This document shows, one piece after another, positions 1 through 7,844 of a stretch of DNA of 57,767 bases. This DNA comes from Nocardiopsis listeri NBRC 13360 (GTDB lineage Bacteria; Actinomycetota; Actinomycetes; Streptosporangiales; Streptosporangiaceae): assembly GCF_001570765.1 (NCBI RefSeq), contig NZ_BCSH01000057.1:1-57767 (forward strand), given 5' to 3'. The translations under genes were made by a program, and so were the position numbers. The notes beneath the pieces are model-generated. The model made no database searches and was not told the DNA's origin. It was given only the letters and a program-made list of their open reading frames with translations. Position 1 is the stretch's first letter, and each line of letters begins with the position of its first letter.

Positions 1-47
1 GACCCGAGGCGCCCCTCACCAACCCGAACGACGCCGCACGTATTCGC

Positions 48-743
48 CTACAGGCCGGTGATACGAATACCGGCGTGGGTCTTGTAGCGGCGGTTGACCG
101 CGATGAGGTTGGCGGTGAGCGCCTCCACCTGGTGGGCGTTGCGCAACCGGCCGCCGAACACGCCTCGCGCCCCGGGGATGAGCTCGGCCAGTGCCCGCAC
201 CACGTCCGTGGCCTCGCGGTCCTCGCCCAACACCAGCACGTCCAGGTCGATCTCCGCCACCTCCGGGTCCAGCAGCAGCACCGCGGACACGTGGTGGAAG
301 GCTGCGGTGACCCGGCTGCCCGGCAGGACCTCGGCGGCCTGCTGTGCGGCGCTGCCCTCGGGCACGTTCAGCGCGAACGGCCCCTTCTTGTCGAAGCCGA
401 GCGGGTTGACGCAGTCCACCACGATCTTCCCGGCGAGCTTGTCGGCCAACGAGACCAGCAGTTCGCGGTGACCCTCCCAGGGCACCGCGACGATCACGAT
501 GTCGCCTTGGGCGGCGGCCTCGGCGTTGTCCAGCCCGTGCACCCGCACCTGTGAGGACTTGCCCTCGACCAAGGCGTTCGCGGCCTTGGCGGCGCGCTCG
601 GCGCTGCGAGAACCGATGTAGACGGTGTGTCCGGCCAGGGCGAACCGGCGGGCCAACCCTCGGCCCTGGTCGCCGGTGCCACCGAGCACGGCGATGGTCT
701 TCCCGGTGATGTCCACGCCCTGCGGCGCCTTCTGTTCGCTCAT
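48..743 (-). CDS. npdG: F420H2:NADP+ oxidoreductase (NADPH-dependent F420 reductase)
   Basis: This 231-residue protein should transfer hydride between reduced coenzyme F420 and NADP+ in the cytoplasm. The N-terminus carries a Rossmann motif, GGTGDQG at residues 21-27, and a GSRS stretch at 44-47 that fits binding of the NADP 2'-phosphate. The remaining sequence (VPWEGH, DCVNPLGF, AAFHHVSA) follows the F420-dependent NADP reductase pattern, and the length is normal for the family. The ATG at 743 has AGGA about 8 nt upstream. The gene stands alone, with a 51-nt gap to the next gene upstream. Presence of an F420 enzyme supports an actinobacterial host. An ordinary NADP-binding oxidoreductase is the alternative but is unlikely given the whole-length fit. 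Confidence 0.9.
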   Translation of the reverse strand: MSEQKAPQGVDITGKTIAVLGGTGDQGRGLARRFALAGHTVYIGSRSAERAAKAANALVEGKSSQVRVHGLDNAEAAAQGDIVIVAVPWEGHRELLVSLADKLAGKIVVDCVNPLGFDKKGPFALNVPEGSAAQQAAEVLPGSRVTAAFHHVSAVLLLDPEVAEIDLDVLVLGEDREATDVVRALAELIPGARGVFGGRLRNAHQVEALTANLIAVNRRYKTHAGIRITGL

Positions 744-794
744 GGGGCCGATCCTGTCAGAACGGGGTTCGGTACCGAGCGCGCAGGGCCGCGC

Positions 795-986
795 TCAACG
801 GTCACCTTCGTTCTCCTCTTGTTCCTCCCAGGCCTCGTTGCGTTCGGCGGCGATGCTCAACGCCCGCGACGCCGTCTCCCGGTCCGGGTAGGGCCCCAAC
901 CTCTCGCTGTTGGGACATCCCTTGCCGTGTTCGACCTCGTTGTGCCGCAGACAGAACCACCAAGCGTCCTCCCGAACGTCCACCAT
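795..986 (-). CDS. Small conserved-type protein with Cys/His cluster, function unknown
   Basis: This is a 63-residue protein with a Trp-rich start (AWWFCLRHNEVEH) and an acidic C-terminal tail. Between residues 12 and 24 it has a Cys-x2-His, a second His and a second Cys, which could bind a metal. The middle part (LGPYPDRETASRAL) resembles the short 'pressure/direction' segment found in small SPOR-like actinobacterial proteins, but I cannot assign a family. The ATG at 986 is preceded by AAAGGCGG at good spacing. It is divergent from the methionine aminopeptidase gene. No membrane segment or signal peptide is visible. That it is a gene is supported by the ribosome site, codon bias and placement; its function is not known. 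Confidence 0.6.
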   Translation of the reverse strand: MVDVREDAWWFCLRHNEVEHGKGCPNSERLGPYPDRETASRALSIAAERNEAWEEQEENEGDR

Positions 987-1085
987 GGTCGACCGCCTTT
1001 CTCTAGCCGTTCTCGTGGGGGCATCTACCCGGACCTGGGGTGCTCCTCACACCGGTCGTCGCGCCCCACCGGTTCCACCCGCGAA

Positions 1086-1091
1086 TACAAT
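1086..1091 (+). promoter_or_regulatory. -10 box of map (leaderless start)
   Basis: TACAAT lies 8 nt upstream of the ATG at 1100. A transcript would begin at or next to the start codon. No ribosome site is present between the box and the ATG. Confidence 0.55.
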
Positions 1092-1099
1092 CAGTGTCC

Positions 1100-1951
1100 A
1101 TGACTACTCCGCTGGTTCCTGGGCGCATCTCGCCGCAACGTTCGGTCCCCTCGCACATCGTCCGCCCGGAGTACGTCGGCAAGAAGCATCCGGTCGAGGG
1201 CGTCCTGGGCGACGTCCACGACACCGAGACGATCGAGCGCGTGCGCGTGGCGAGCCGGATCGCCGCGCAGGCCTTGGAAGAGATCGGCAAGCGCGTCGAG
1301 CCGGGCGTGACCACCGACGAACTGGACCGGGTCGGCCACGAGTTCCTGCTGGACCACGGCGCCTACCCGAGCACCCTGGGATACAAGGGATACCCGAAGT
1401 CGCTGTGCTCCTCCCTCAACGAGGTCATCTGTCACGGCATCCCCGACGACACGGTGCTCTCCGACGGTGACATCGTCAACATCGACATCACCGCCTACAA
1501 GGACGGTGTGCACGGCGACACCAACGCCACCTTCCTTTCGGGGAACGTCGCCGAGGAGAACCGGCTGCTGGTGGAGCGCACCCACGAGGCGACCATGCGC
1601 GCCATCAAGGCGTGCCGTCCGGGGCGCCAGATCAACGTGATCGGCCGGGTGATCGAGTCCTACGCCAAGCGGTTCGGCTACGGCGTGGTCCGCGACTTCA
1701 CCGGCCACGGCGTGGGTCCGGAGTTCCACTCCGGGCTGATCGTCCCCCACTACGACGACCCGCGCGCCACCACGGTCATGGAGCCGGGCATGGTGTTCAC
1801 CATCGAGCCGATGATCACCCTGGGCGGGGTCGAGTACGACCTGTGGGAGGACGGTTGGACCGCGGTGACCGCGGACCACTCCTGGACGGCCCAGTTCGAG
1901 CACACCCTGGTCATCACCGACTCCGGTGCCGAGATCCTCACCCTTCCCTAG
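1100..1951 (+). CDS. map: Methionine aminopeptidase type I, N-terminally extended form
   Basis: The enzyme removes the initiator methionine from nascent proteins. In the 283-residue product all metal ligands are visible: Asp129, Asp140, His203 (GHGVG), Glu236 (FTIEP) and Glu267 (FEHT), plus His112 (CHGIP). About 40 residues precede the pita-bread fold and include [14 protein letters not shown], as in the extended (MetAP1c-like) actinobacterial form. I chose ATG 1100 because a TACAAT -10 box sits just upstream. The same frame is open to 1040, but that start would add residues unlike the family. A second methionine aminopeptidase of the shorter kind lies at 6983-7750, so this organism has at least two. 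This copy is probably the housekeeping one (inference). Confidence 0.95.
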   Translation: MTTPLVPGRISPQRSVPSHIVRPEYVGKKHPVEGVLGDVHDTETIERVRVASRIAAQALEEIGKRVEPGVTTDELDRVGHEFLLDHGAYPSTLGYKGYPKSLCSSLNEVICHGIPDDTVLSDGDIVNIDITAYKDGVHGDTNATFLSGNVAEENRLLVERTHEATMRAIKACRPGRQINVIGRVIESYAKRFGYGVVRDFTGHGVGPEFHSGLIVPHYDDPRATTVMEPGMVFTIEPMITLGGVEYDLWEDGWTAVTADHSWTAQFEHTLVITDSGAEILTLP

Positions 1952-2228
1952 GACGACCCGTGGAGTGCACGGGCCCCGGCCGCACCGCCGTGGCCCGTAC
2001 CCGCGACGACCTGGGGCGCGTGTGCTCACGGGGGGTGTCGGGACCCTTCCTCTGCGCATGGGATTAGAATTCTGAATCATGCGTCTGAGCGCGCTGGTCG
2101 AGACCACCCGTACCTTCGGGTGCGAGTCATACGCCGGAGAGTGTCCGGCCCCGCGTGTACTACTGAGAACCCTGTACAAGGCTCGTGAGATCGGCAGCCG
2201 ACACCTCCGACCGACAGGGATCCACCCC

Positions 2229-2768
2229 ATGGCGTTCTTCGTCCATCTGACCTCCCGCGCCAACATCGCCCGCGTCCAGCGGTCCGGTGTGCGTACCTCC
2301 CCCGGGCAGGGGGACGTCCGCGGGGTCTTCTGCTTCCCCATGCTCGCCTCCTACGCGGTGACGCACCAGTGGTTGCACGCGCTGGAACCCCATCACGAGC
2401 CACAGGGCATGGTCGCGGTGGACGTGCGGATCCCGGACGACGAGCCGGTGACGGTGGGCCACTTCGATGACCGCGACGCCCGCCGGGTCACCGCCTTGGA
2501 GGCGGTCCGCGTGGTCAGGGCCCTGGAGGATCCCGGCGGCTGGGAGGTGGTGGTGCCCCGCCCGGTGCTGCGCCGCGAGGTGGAACGCATCCGGGAGGTC
2601 GGCCGGGCCGGCGCGCGGCCGCTCGTCCCCGAACCCTGTGCCCACACGGTGCCCACGGGCCCGCCCGCCCCCTTCCTTCCCCCGTTCCCCACCGAGCCGC
2701 CCGTCGGCGTGCCCGACGTCTTCCTCCACTTCGAGTGGGCCATTCCGGAACAGGTCCGCGGCGACTGA
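2229..2768 (+). CDS. Conserved hypothetical protein (HLTxxxN...G N-terminus)
   Basis: I do not recognise a named family with certainty. The 179-residue product starts MAFFVHLTSRANIARVQRSG and continues GVFCFPMLASYAVTHQWL. The pattern His-Leu-Thr then Asn, Ile and Gly recalls the first motif of small ADP-ribosyltransferase-fold or RNA 2'-phosphotransferase-like proteins (H-x-T/S...N...I...G), but this is only a resemblance. The C-terminal 50 residues are proline-rich (PTGPPAPFLPPFP). The start at 2229 has AGGGA about 8 nt upstream. The frame is open further upstream to 2079, but that stretch has no family-like sequence. The next gene, dppA, has its own promoter 46-59 nt downstream of the stop codon. 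Confidence 0.65.
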   Translation: MAFFVHLTSRANIARVQRSGVRTSPGQGDVRGVFCFPMLASYAVTHQWLHALEPHHEPQGMVAVDVRIPDDEPVTVGHFDDRDARRVTALEAVRVVRALEDPGGWEVVVPRPVLRREVERIREVGRAGARPLVPEPCAHTVPTGPPAPFLPPFPTEPPVGVPDVFLHFEWAIPEQVRGD

Positions 2769-2813
2769 CCGGACCCGGCCCCGCCACTATGGCCCCGCGA
2801 GGTGATGGGGCTC

Positions 2814-2819
2814 TAGGCT
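2814..2819 (+). promoter_or_regulatory. -10 box of dppA (leaderless start)
   Basis: TAGGCT lies 7 nt before ATG 2827. There is no purine-rich ribosome site in the gap, so the mRNA is probably leaderless. Confidence 0.55.
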
Positions 2820-2826
2820 CTGCCGA

Positions 2827-3660
2827 ATGAAGATCCTGATCTCCGCTGACATGGAGGGCGCCACGGGCGTCACCTGGCCCGCGGACTGTGAACCCGGAAC
2901 CGAACAGTGGCAGCGCTGTCGTGGGATGTTCACCAGCGACGTCAACGCCGCCATCGCCGGACTCTTCGACGGTGGCGCCACCGAGGTCCTCGTCAACGAG
3001 GCCCACTCCACCATGCGCAACCTCCTGTTGGAGGAGCTGGACGAGCGAGCCTCCATGATCACCGGCAGGCACAAGGAACTCTCCATGGTCGAGGGGGTGC
3101 AGACCGGTGACGTGGACGGGATCGTGTTCCTGGGCTACCACTGCGGGGCCGGGGACGACGGGGTACTGGCCCACACCTACCTTCCCAACGCCATCACCGG
3201 GGTGTGGCTGGACGGCGAGCCCGCGAGCGAGGGCCGGCTCAACGCCGCTGTGGTCGCCGAGTACGGAACTCCCGTCATCCTGGTCACCGGCGACGACCGG
3301 GCCTGTGAGGACGCCGAGTCCTACGCGCCCTTCGCCCGCACGGTCGCGGTGAAGGACCACGTCAGCCGGTACGCCGCGCGCTGCCGACCGCCCGCGCGCA
3401 CCGCCGCCGACATCCGTGCGGCCGCGGAACGGTCGATGACGCTGGCGGGCCGCATCGACCCGGTCGATTCCTCGCCCAAGGCCATGGAGATCGAGGTGGA
3501 CTCCGCCCAGCTCGCCCAGGCCGCGGCGATCGTGCCGGGGGTGACCCGCACCGGCGCGCTCAGGGTCCGTTACACCTCCCCCGACGCCTACGAGATGATC
3601 CGTGCGTTCAAGACCGTCACCACGATGATCTCCAACGGCATGGAAAAGGATTACGGCTGA
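2827..3660 (+). CDS. dppA: D-aminopeptidase, M55 family
   Basis: This 277-residue cytoplasmic zinc peptidase should release N-terminal D-amino acids (mainly D-Ala) from peptides. The residues known from Bacillus DppA can be matched: Asp8 and Glu10 (SADMEG), His60 (NEAHSTMRN), His105 (GYHCGAG), the active-site His116 (LAHTY) and a Glu near 135. Length is normal. The start follows a TAGGCT -10 box by 7 nt, indicating a leaderless message. It is the first of three same-strand peptidase genes (M20 peptidase, LD-carboxypeptidase), a context that points to recycling of muropeptide-derived peptides (inference). Gap to the next gene is 161 nt, so the downstream genes may have their own promoter. Confidence 0.9.
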   Translation: MKILISADMEGATGVTWPADCEPGTEQWQRCRGMFTSDVNAAIAGLFDGGATEVLVNEAHSTMRNLLLEELDERASMITGRHKELSMVEGVQTGDVDGIVFLGYHCGAGDDGVLAHTYLPNAITGVWLDGEPASEGRLNAAVVAEYGTPVILVTGDDRACEDAESYAPFARTVAVKDHVSRYAARCRPPARTAADIRAAAERSMTLAGRIDPVDSSPKAMEIEVDSAQLAQAAAIVPGVTRTGALRVRYTSPDAYEMIRAFKTVTTMISNGMEKDYG

Positions 3661-3821
3661 ACCATCCCGGCCGTCCTGAAGTCCCACTTCCGGGCGGTTC
3701 ACCGGACAATCGCACGTGAGAACCGGTAGAACTGTGCCCGGGACCCGGTAACGGCCGACCCCTGCCCCGAGCACGGTTCACCACCTCCCACCACCGAAAA
3801 CCCCGAAGAAAGGCCGAGCCC

Positions 3822-5213
3822 GTGGGCCACACCGACACTTCCCTGCCCGACAGCGCCAGAGAAGAGGCGCTGGTCGCGGCAGGCGAGGACGCCATCCACC
3901 TGACCCGCGAGCTGATCAGACGCGACTCCACCAACCACGGCAAGGGCGAGGGCGACGAGCGCGCCGCCGCCGAGTTCGTGGCCGAGGCCCTGGGCGCCGC
4001 CGGCCTGTCCCCCGCGATCCTGGAGTCCGCCGACCGCCGCGCGAACGTGGTGGTGCGCGTCCCCGGCACCGACCCGGACGCCGACGCCCTGCTGGTGCAC
4101 GGGCACCTGGACGTGGTGCCCGCCGACGCGCACGACTGGTCGGTGCCGCCGTTCTCCGGTGAGATCACCGACTGCCCGGTCACCGGCGCGCCTTCTCTGT
4201 GGGGTCGCGGCGCCGTGGACATGAAGAACACCATCGGCATGGTCACCGCGGTGGTGCGGTACTGGTCGAAGCTGGGGCTGCGTCCGCGCCGCGACATCGT
4301 GTTGGCGTTCGTGGCCGACGAGGAGGACAGCGCCGCCTACGGGGCGGACTACCTGGTGCGCGGGCACGCCGACCTGTTCGAGGACTGCACGGTGGCGATC
4401 GGTGAGGGCGGTGGCCACACGGTGCACACCCGCGACGCCGCCGGGGCTCCGGTACGGCTGTATCCGATCGGTTCGGCCGAGCGTGGCAGCGCGTGGCTGA
4501 CCCTGCGCTCACACGGTACGGCCGGGCACGGTTCCAGGCCGCCGCGGGACAACGCGGTGGGCGCGTTGGCCGCCGCCGTGGCGCGGATCGACCGGCATGA
4601 GTGGCCGTTGCACCTGACTCCGGTGGTGCGCTCGGCGATCGACTCGATCGCCGACGCCCTGGGCACGGAGCGGATCCCGGGCGACACCGACACCAACGAG
4701 GCGGTGGACGCCCTGGTGGCCCGTCTGGGCACCGCCGCGTCACTGGTGGGACCGACGGTGCGCAACAGCGCCACCCCCACGATGCTCTCGGCCGGGTACA
4801 AGGTGAACGTGGTGCCGGGCGAGGCGACCGCGGGCGTGGACGGCCGGGTGTTGCCCGGTGGCGAGGACGCGTTCGCCGCCACCATGGACGAGCTGACCGG
4901 GGACAGCGTGAGCTGGGAGTTCGCGCACGATTCGCCTCCGGTGGCCGCGCCGGTGGATTCGTCGGCCTTCGACGCGTTCCGGAACGCGTTGATCGCCCAC
5001 GACCCCGAGGCTCGGGTGGTTCCGGTGTGCCTGGCCGGCGGTACGGACGCCAAGGTGTTCTCGCGGTTGGGCATCGACTGTTACGGCTTCTCCCCGATGC
5101 GTCTGCCCGCGGGGGTGGACTACCCGGGGCTACTGCACGGGGTGGACGAGCGGGTGCCGTTGGAGGGTCTGCGGTTCGGGGTGCGGGTGTTGGACGGTTT
5201 CCTGCGCTCCTGA
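3822..5213 (+). CDS. M20/M25/M40 family metallopeptidase (dipeptidase/deacylase type)
   Basis: This is a 463-residue di-zinc hydrolase of the ArgE/DapE/carboxypeptidase group. Metal and catalytic residues are visible: His95 and Asp97 (HGHLDVVP), Asp133 (GAVDMKNT), Glu167/Glu168 (VADEEDS), with a C-terminal His in LLHGVDE. The dimerisation (lid) domain begins near residue 220. The GTG start at 3822 is preceded by GAAGAAAGG. The substrate cannot be fixed from sequence. Placement between a D-aminopeptidase and an LD-carboxypeptidase suggests small cell-wall peptides or N-acyl-amino acids. The next gene starts 25 nt after the stop, so the two are probably co-transcribed. Confidence 0.9.
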   Translation: MGHTDTSLPDSAREEALVAAGEDAIHLTRELIRRDSTNHGKGEGDERAAAEFVAEALGAAGLSPAILESADRRANVVVRVPGTDPDADALLVHGHLDVVPADAHDWSVPPFSGEITDCPVTGAPSLWGRGAVDMKNTIGMVTAVVRYWSKLGLRPRRDIVLAFVADEEDSAAYGADYLVRGHADLFEDCTVAIGEGGGHTVHTRDAAGAPVRLYPIGSAERGSAWLTLRSHGTAGHGSRPPRDNAVGALAAAVARIDRHEWPLHLTPVVRSAIDSIADALGTERIPGDTDTNEAVDALVARLGTAASLVGPTVRNSATPTMLSAGYKVNVVPGEATAGVDGRVLPGGEDAFAATMDELTGDSVSWEFAHDSPPVAAPVDSSAFDAFRNALIAHDPEARVVPVCLAGGTDAKVFSRLGIDCYGFSPMRLPAGVDYPGLLHGVDERVPLEGLRFGVRVLDGFLRS

Positions 5214-5238
5214 CCGGTGGAGGGGACGACGACAGAGG

Positions 5239-6243
5239 ATGGGGAGCGACGTGGGTGATTCTGTGGCCGAGGTACGCGAGGAGTTCACGGGTGGAGGGGC
5301 GTCGGTGGCCGGGCCGACGACACTGCGTCGGCCGCCGAGGCTGCGTGAGGGCGATCGGGTCCGGTTGGTGGCCCCGTGCAGCCCGGTACCGGACGATCGG
5401 TTGGACGCGTCGGTGGAGATCCTCACCGGGTGGGGGTTGGAGGTCGAACTGGCCCCGCACGTACGCGACCGGCATCCTGGTCTGCCCTATCTGGCGGGTC
5501 TCGATCGGGATCGTGCCGCCGACCTACAGGACGCCTGGTGCGACCCGGACGTTCGGGCGGTGTTCTGTGCCCGTGGCGGCGACGGCGCGCACCGGATGCT
5601 GGACCTGTTGGATTTCGAGGCGATGCGCCGGGCCGAGCCCAAGGCGCTGATCGGGTTCAGCGACATCACGGCGTTGCACGAGGCGTTCGCCGTGGAGTTG
5701 GGCGTGACGACGGTGCACGGTCCGGTGGTGGGCACCCTGTACTTCGTGGGTGACGAGACGGCCCAAACGGAGCTGCGCACCACCCTGTTCACCCCCGAGC
5801 AGCGGATGGTGCTCACCTCGCCGGGGGCCCGCGCCCTGGTGCCGGGCCGGGCCGAGGGTGTGCTGTTCGGCGGAAACCTGAGCCTGCTCAACGACGGGTT
5901 GGCCACACCGCACAGCCGTCTGTCGACCAACGGTGGCATCCTGGTCCTGGAGGACATCAACGAGGACGCAGCCCGGGTGGACCGGATGCTGACCCACCTG
6001 CTGCGCACCGGCTGGTTGGACGGGGTGGCGGGGGTGGCGATCGGCACCTGGACGGACTGTCCGCCGGCTCCGGAGGCGATCGCCGACCTGATCCGCGACC
6101 GGCTCTCTCCTCTGGGGGTTCCGGTGCTGTGGGGGCTGGAGTTCGGGCACTGCGCCGCCCAGCTCACCCTTCCGCTGGGGGTCATGGCCACCCTGGACAC
6201 CGAACGTGCCCGTCTGGAACTGGCGGTCCCCGGCCTGGAGTGA
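5239..6243 (+). CDS. ldcA: LD-carboxypeptidase, S66 family (muramoyltetrapeptide carboxypeptidase)
   Basis: The enzyme cleaves the terminal D-Ala from L,D-linked tetrapeptides of peptidoglycan fragments and acts in the cytoplasm during wall recycling. The nucleophile is Ser141 in GFSDITALH. The Glu of the triad is in LVLEDINED and the His in EFGHCAAQLTLPLG, so the S66 Ser-Glu-His triad is complete. Length (334 with the ATG at 5239) is normal. A GTG at 5251 has a better-spaced ribosome site (GGGGAG), so the true protein may begin four codons later. The gene follows the M20 peptidase by 25 nt and ends at a hairpin facing vapC. Confidence 0.9.
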   Translation: MGSDVGDSVAEVREEFTGGGASVAGPTTLRRPPRLREGDRVRLVAPCSPVPDDRLDASVEILTGWGLEVELAPHVRDRHPGLPYLAGLDRDRAADLQDAWCDPDVRAVFCARGGDGAHRMLDLLDFEAMRRAEPKALIGFSDITALHEAFAVELGVTTVHGPVVGTLYFVGDETAQTELRTTLFTPEQRMVLTSPGARALVPGRAEGVLFGGNLSLLNDGLATPHSRLSTNGGILVLEDINEDAARVDRMLTHLLRTGWLDGVAGVAIGTWTDCPPAPEAIADLIRDRLSPLGVPVLWGLEFGHCAAQLTLPLGVMATLDTERARLELAVPGLE

Positions 6244-6266
6244 GCCCGGTGGCCCCGGTGCCGGGC
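6244..6266. terminator. Hairpin between convergent ldcA and vapC
   Basis: GCCCGG (6244-6249) pairs with CCGGGC (6261-6266). It lies in the 25-nt gap between two convergent genes and could stop transcription in both directions. There is no U-tract. Confidence 0.5.
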
Positions 6267-6268
6267 CC

Positions 6269-6664
6269 TCACACCACGACGGTCCGGCACCGACCATCGA
6301 TGGCCTTGGCCAGGCGCAGGTCCGAGGTGAGCACCGGGCAATCGAGTTGGAGTGCGCAGGCGGCGTAGGCGGCGTCATATCCGCTCACGTTGTCCCGCAG
6401 CTCCCACATGAGGGGGAAGAGCCGCCGAACGTCCATCAGTTCGATCTCCATCTCCTCGGCCGGCACCGCCAGTGCGTCGCTCGCCCTGCCCCGGGTGATC
6501 CTGCCACCCAGGCAGAGTCCTCTGACCGCCGAGAACACCTCCATCGGCAGGTGTTCTGGGGCTGCCCAGGCATCGTCTTCGGACAATGCCGCACGCGCAC
6601 GTTCCCCAGTCTCTCCGTCGAAGACCAGCGCGTTGACGAGGACACTCGCGTCGATGACGTGCAC
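6269..6664 (-). CDS. vapC: VapC-type PIN-domain ribonuclease toxin
   Basis: This 131-residue PIN-domain protein is a predicted Mg-dependent endoribonuclease. The four acidic active-site residues are all visible: Asp5 (IDASVLV), Glu42 (MEVFSAVR), Asp97 (GYDAAYAA) and Asp115 (LTSDLRLAKA). It starts with GTG, whose G is also the last base of the vapB TAG stop, so translation is coupled to the antitoxin gene. The RNA target is not predictable from sequence. The pair sits between two convergent or opposed core genes with no mobile-element signs. The active site is intact, so the toxin is probably functional. Confidence 0.9.
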   Translation of the reverse strand: MHVIDASVLVNALVFDGETGERARAALSEDDAWAAPEHLPMEVFSAVRGLCLGGRITRGRASDALAVPAEEMEIELMDVRRLFPLMWELRDNVSGYDAAYAACALQLDCPVLTSDLRLAKAIDGRCRTVVV

Positions 6665-6936
6665 TAGCCACCTTCCGTTCCACCCTGGAGCCCGAAGCGG
6701 GCCATGCGTTCTTCGCGTTCGCGACGAATGATGTCGGCCGCGGAGGCCTCTCCATCATCGGCCCCGTCAGAGCGCCCCTCGAAGCGCCGTAGCGCCTCCG
6801 CGTTGCGGGACCGACGGGCCTCCGCCCTGACCAGTTCGAGCAGGAAACCCTGGAGCGACTGCCCCTTCTCACCGGCCCTGCGCACCAACACGTCTCTGAC
6901 CTCGGGTTCGACGTCTCTGATCTGCAAAGCAACCAT
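6664..6936 (-). CDS. vapB: VapB/FitA-type antitoxin
   Basis: This 90-residue protein has an N-terminal ribbon-helix-helix region (VALQIRDVEPEVRDVLVRRAGEKGQSLQ) of the FitA type. That region is followed by a charged C-terminal half rich in Arg and Glu, expected to wrap the VapC toxin. It is first in the operon and overlaps the vapC start by one base. The ATG lies 6 nt after a TAAAAT -10 box, so the message is probably leaderless. A perfect inverted repeat overlaps the box and the first base of the ATG, which suggests autoregulation by the VapBC complex. Confidence 0.88.
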   Translation of the reverse strand: MVALQIRDVEPEVRDVLVRRAGEKGQSLQGFLLELVRAEARRSRNAEALRRFEGRSDGADDGEASAADIIRREREERMARFGLQGGTEGG

Positions 6937-6954
6937 GCATGCATTTTACATGCA
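6936..6954 (-). promoter_or_regulatory. vapBC operator and -10 region
   Basis: TGCATG (6936-6941) and CATGCA (6949-6954) form a perfect 6-bp inverted repeat separated by 7 nt. On the minus strand TAAAAT (6948-6943) lies inside it, 6 nt before the vapB ATG. Bound repressor would cover both promoter and start codon. Confidence 0.6.
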
Positions 6955-6982
6955 CGAAGGTCCGGGCGTCCAGTACACGGCG

Positions 6983-7750
6983 TCAGGGCAGGGTGAGCAC
7001 CACGGGTCCGTCGTCGGTGACGGCGATGGTGTGCTCGCAGTGCGCGGCACGGGTGCCATCGTCGCTGAGCACCGTCCATCCGTCGTCGGCGTGGGCGTAA
7101 CCGTCCGAACCGCCGCGCGCCAGCATCGGCTCGATGGCGATGGTCAGTCCCGGACGCAACTTCAGGCCCCGTCCGGAGCGACCGTCGTTGGACACGTCGG
7201 GGGCCTCGTGCATGGTGCGGCCGATGCCGTGCCCGCCGTGGTCGGCAGTGAGCCCGTAACCGGCGGCGCGCGCGTCCCTGGCGATGGCGTGTCCGACGTC
7301 GCCCAGGCGGGCGCCGGGTCGGGCCGCGGCGATGCCTCGGGCCAGTGCGGCCTCCGTGGCCTCGATCAACGCCAGGTCGGAGGGGTCGGCCTCGCCCACC
7401 ACGAAACTGATCGCGGCGTCGGCGGACCAGCCGCGTAGACGCGCGCCGCAGTCCACGGTCACCAGGTCTCCGTCGTCCAGCCGTCGGGGGGAGGGGACGC
7501 CGTGGACGATCTCGTCGTTGACGCTCACGCAGGCCACCCCGGGGAAGGGCATCGGCGCCCAGGCCGGGTGGTAGCCGAGGAAGAGCGCGTCCGCGCCGGC
7601 GTCGGCGATGACCTTCGCGGCGACGCGGTCCAGGTCGGCGGTGGTCCGGCCGGGCGCGGCCGTCTCGCGTGCGGCCTCCAACGCGTGGGCGACCACGCGG
7701 CCCGCTTCGCGCATGAGGACGATCTCTTCGGGGGTCTTCAGTTCGACCAT
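6983..7750 (-). CDS. map: Methionine aminopeptidase type I, short form (second copy)
   Basis: This 255-residue enzyme has the complete MetAP site: His83 (VHGVP), Asp100, Asp111, His174 (GHGIG), Glu207 (IAIEP) and Glu239 (CEHT). Unlike the copy at 1100-1951 it lacks the N-terminal extension. I place the start at ATG 7750 (MVELKTPEEI), which fits the usual family start and has AAAGGTG 9 nt upstream. A TTG at 7774 would add eight residues. Divergent to it is a small HTH regulator, and between the two lies a perfect 14-bp palindrome next to this gene's promoter region. This copy may therefore be conditionally expressed (inference). Confidence 0.93.
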   Translation of the reverse strand: MVELKTPEEIVLMREAGRVVAHALEAARETAAPGRTTADLDRVAAKVIADAGADALFLGYHPAWAPMPFPGVACVSVNDEIVHGVPSPRRLDDGDLVTVDCGARLRGWSADAAISFVVGEADPSDLALIEATEAALARGIAAARPGARLGDVGHAIARDARAAGYGLTADHGGHGIGRTMHEAPDVSNDGRSGRGLKLRPGLTIAIEPMLARGGSDGYAHADDGWTVLSDDGTRAAHCEHTIAVTDDGPVVLTLP

Positions 7751-7777
7751 GGGTTCGGGCACCTTTCGAGCCAATTC

Positions 7778-7791
7778 TTATACCGGTATAA
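7778..7791. promoter_or_regulatory. 14-bp palindrome between map (copy 2) and the HTH regulator
   Basis: TTATACCGGTATAA is a perfect palindrome and the most AT-rich spot nearby. It lies 28 nt upstream of the map2 start and 41 bp upstream of the regulator's -10 box. It is a likely operator for the regulator at 7845-8138. Confidence 0.55.
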
Positions 7792-7831
7792 CTATGCCAC
7801 ACGCATCCGGCTCCCCCGAAGGGCTCCGGGT

Positions 7832-7837
7832 TAGACT
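7832..7837 (+). promoter_or_regulatory. -10 box of HTH regulator (leaderless start)
   Basis: TAGACT lies 7 nt before ATG 7845, with no ribosome site between. Confidence 0.5.
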
Positions 7838-7844
7838 CATCCCC

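Noticed and set aside
1091..2341. Long minus-strand open frame of over 400 codons opposite the methionine aminopeptidase gene
   Set aside because: It mirrors the codon bias of the real gene, encodes low-complexity Arg/Gly/Val sequence and has no family motif. Similar antisense frames opposite the permeases (25436-27439) and AtuA (19399-21123) were rejected for the same reason.
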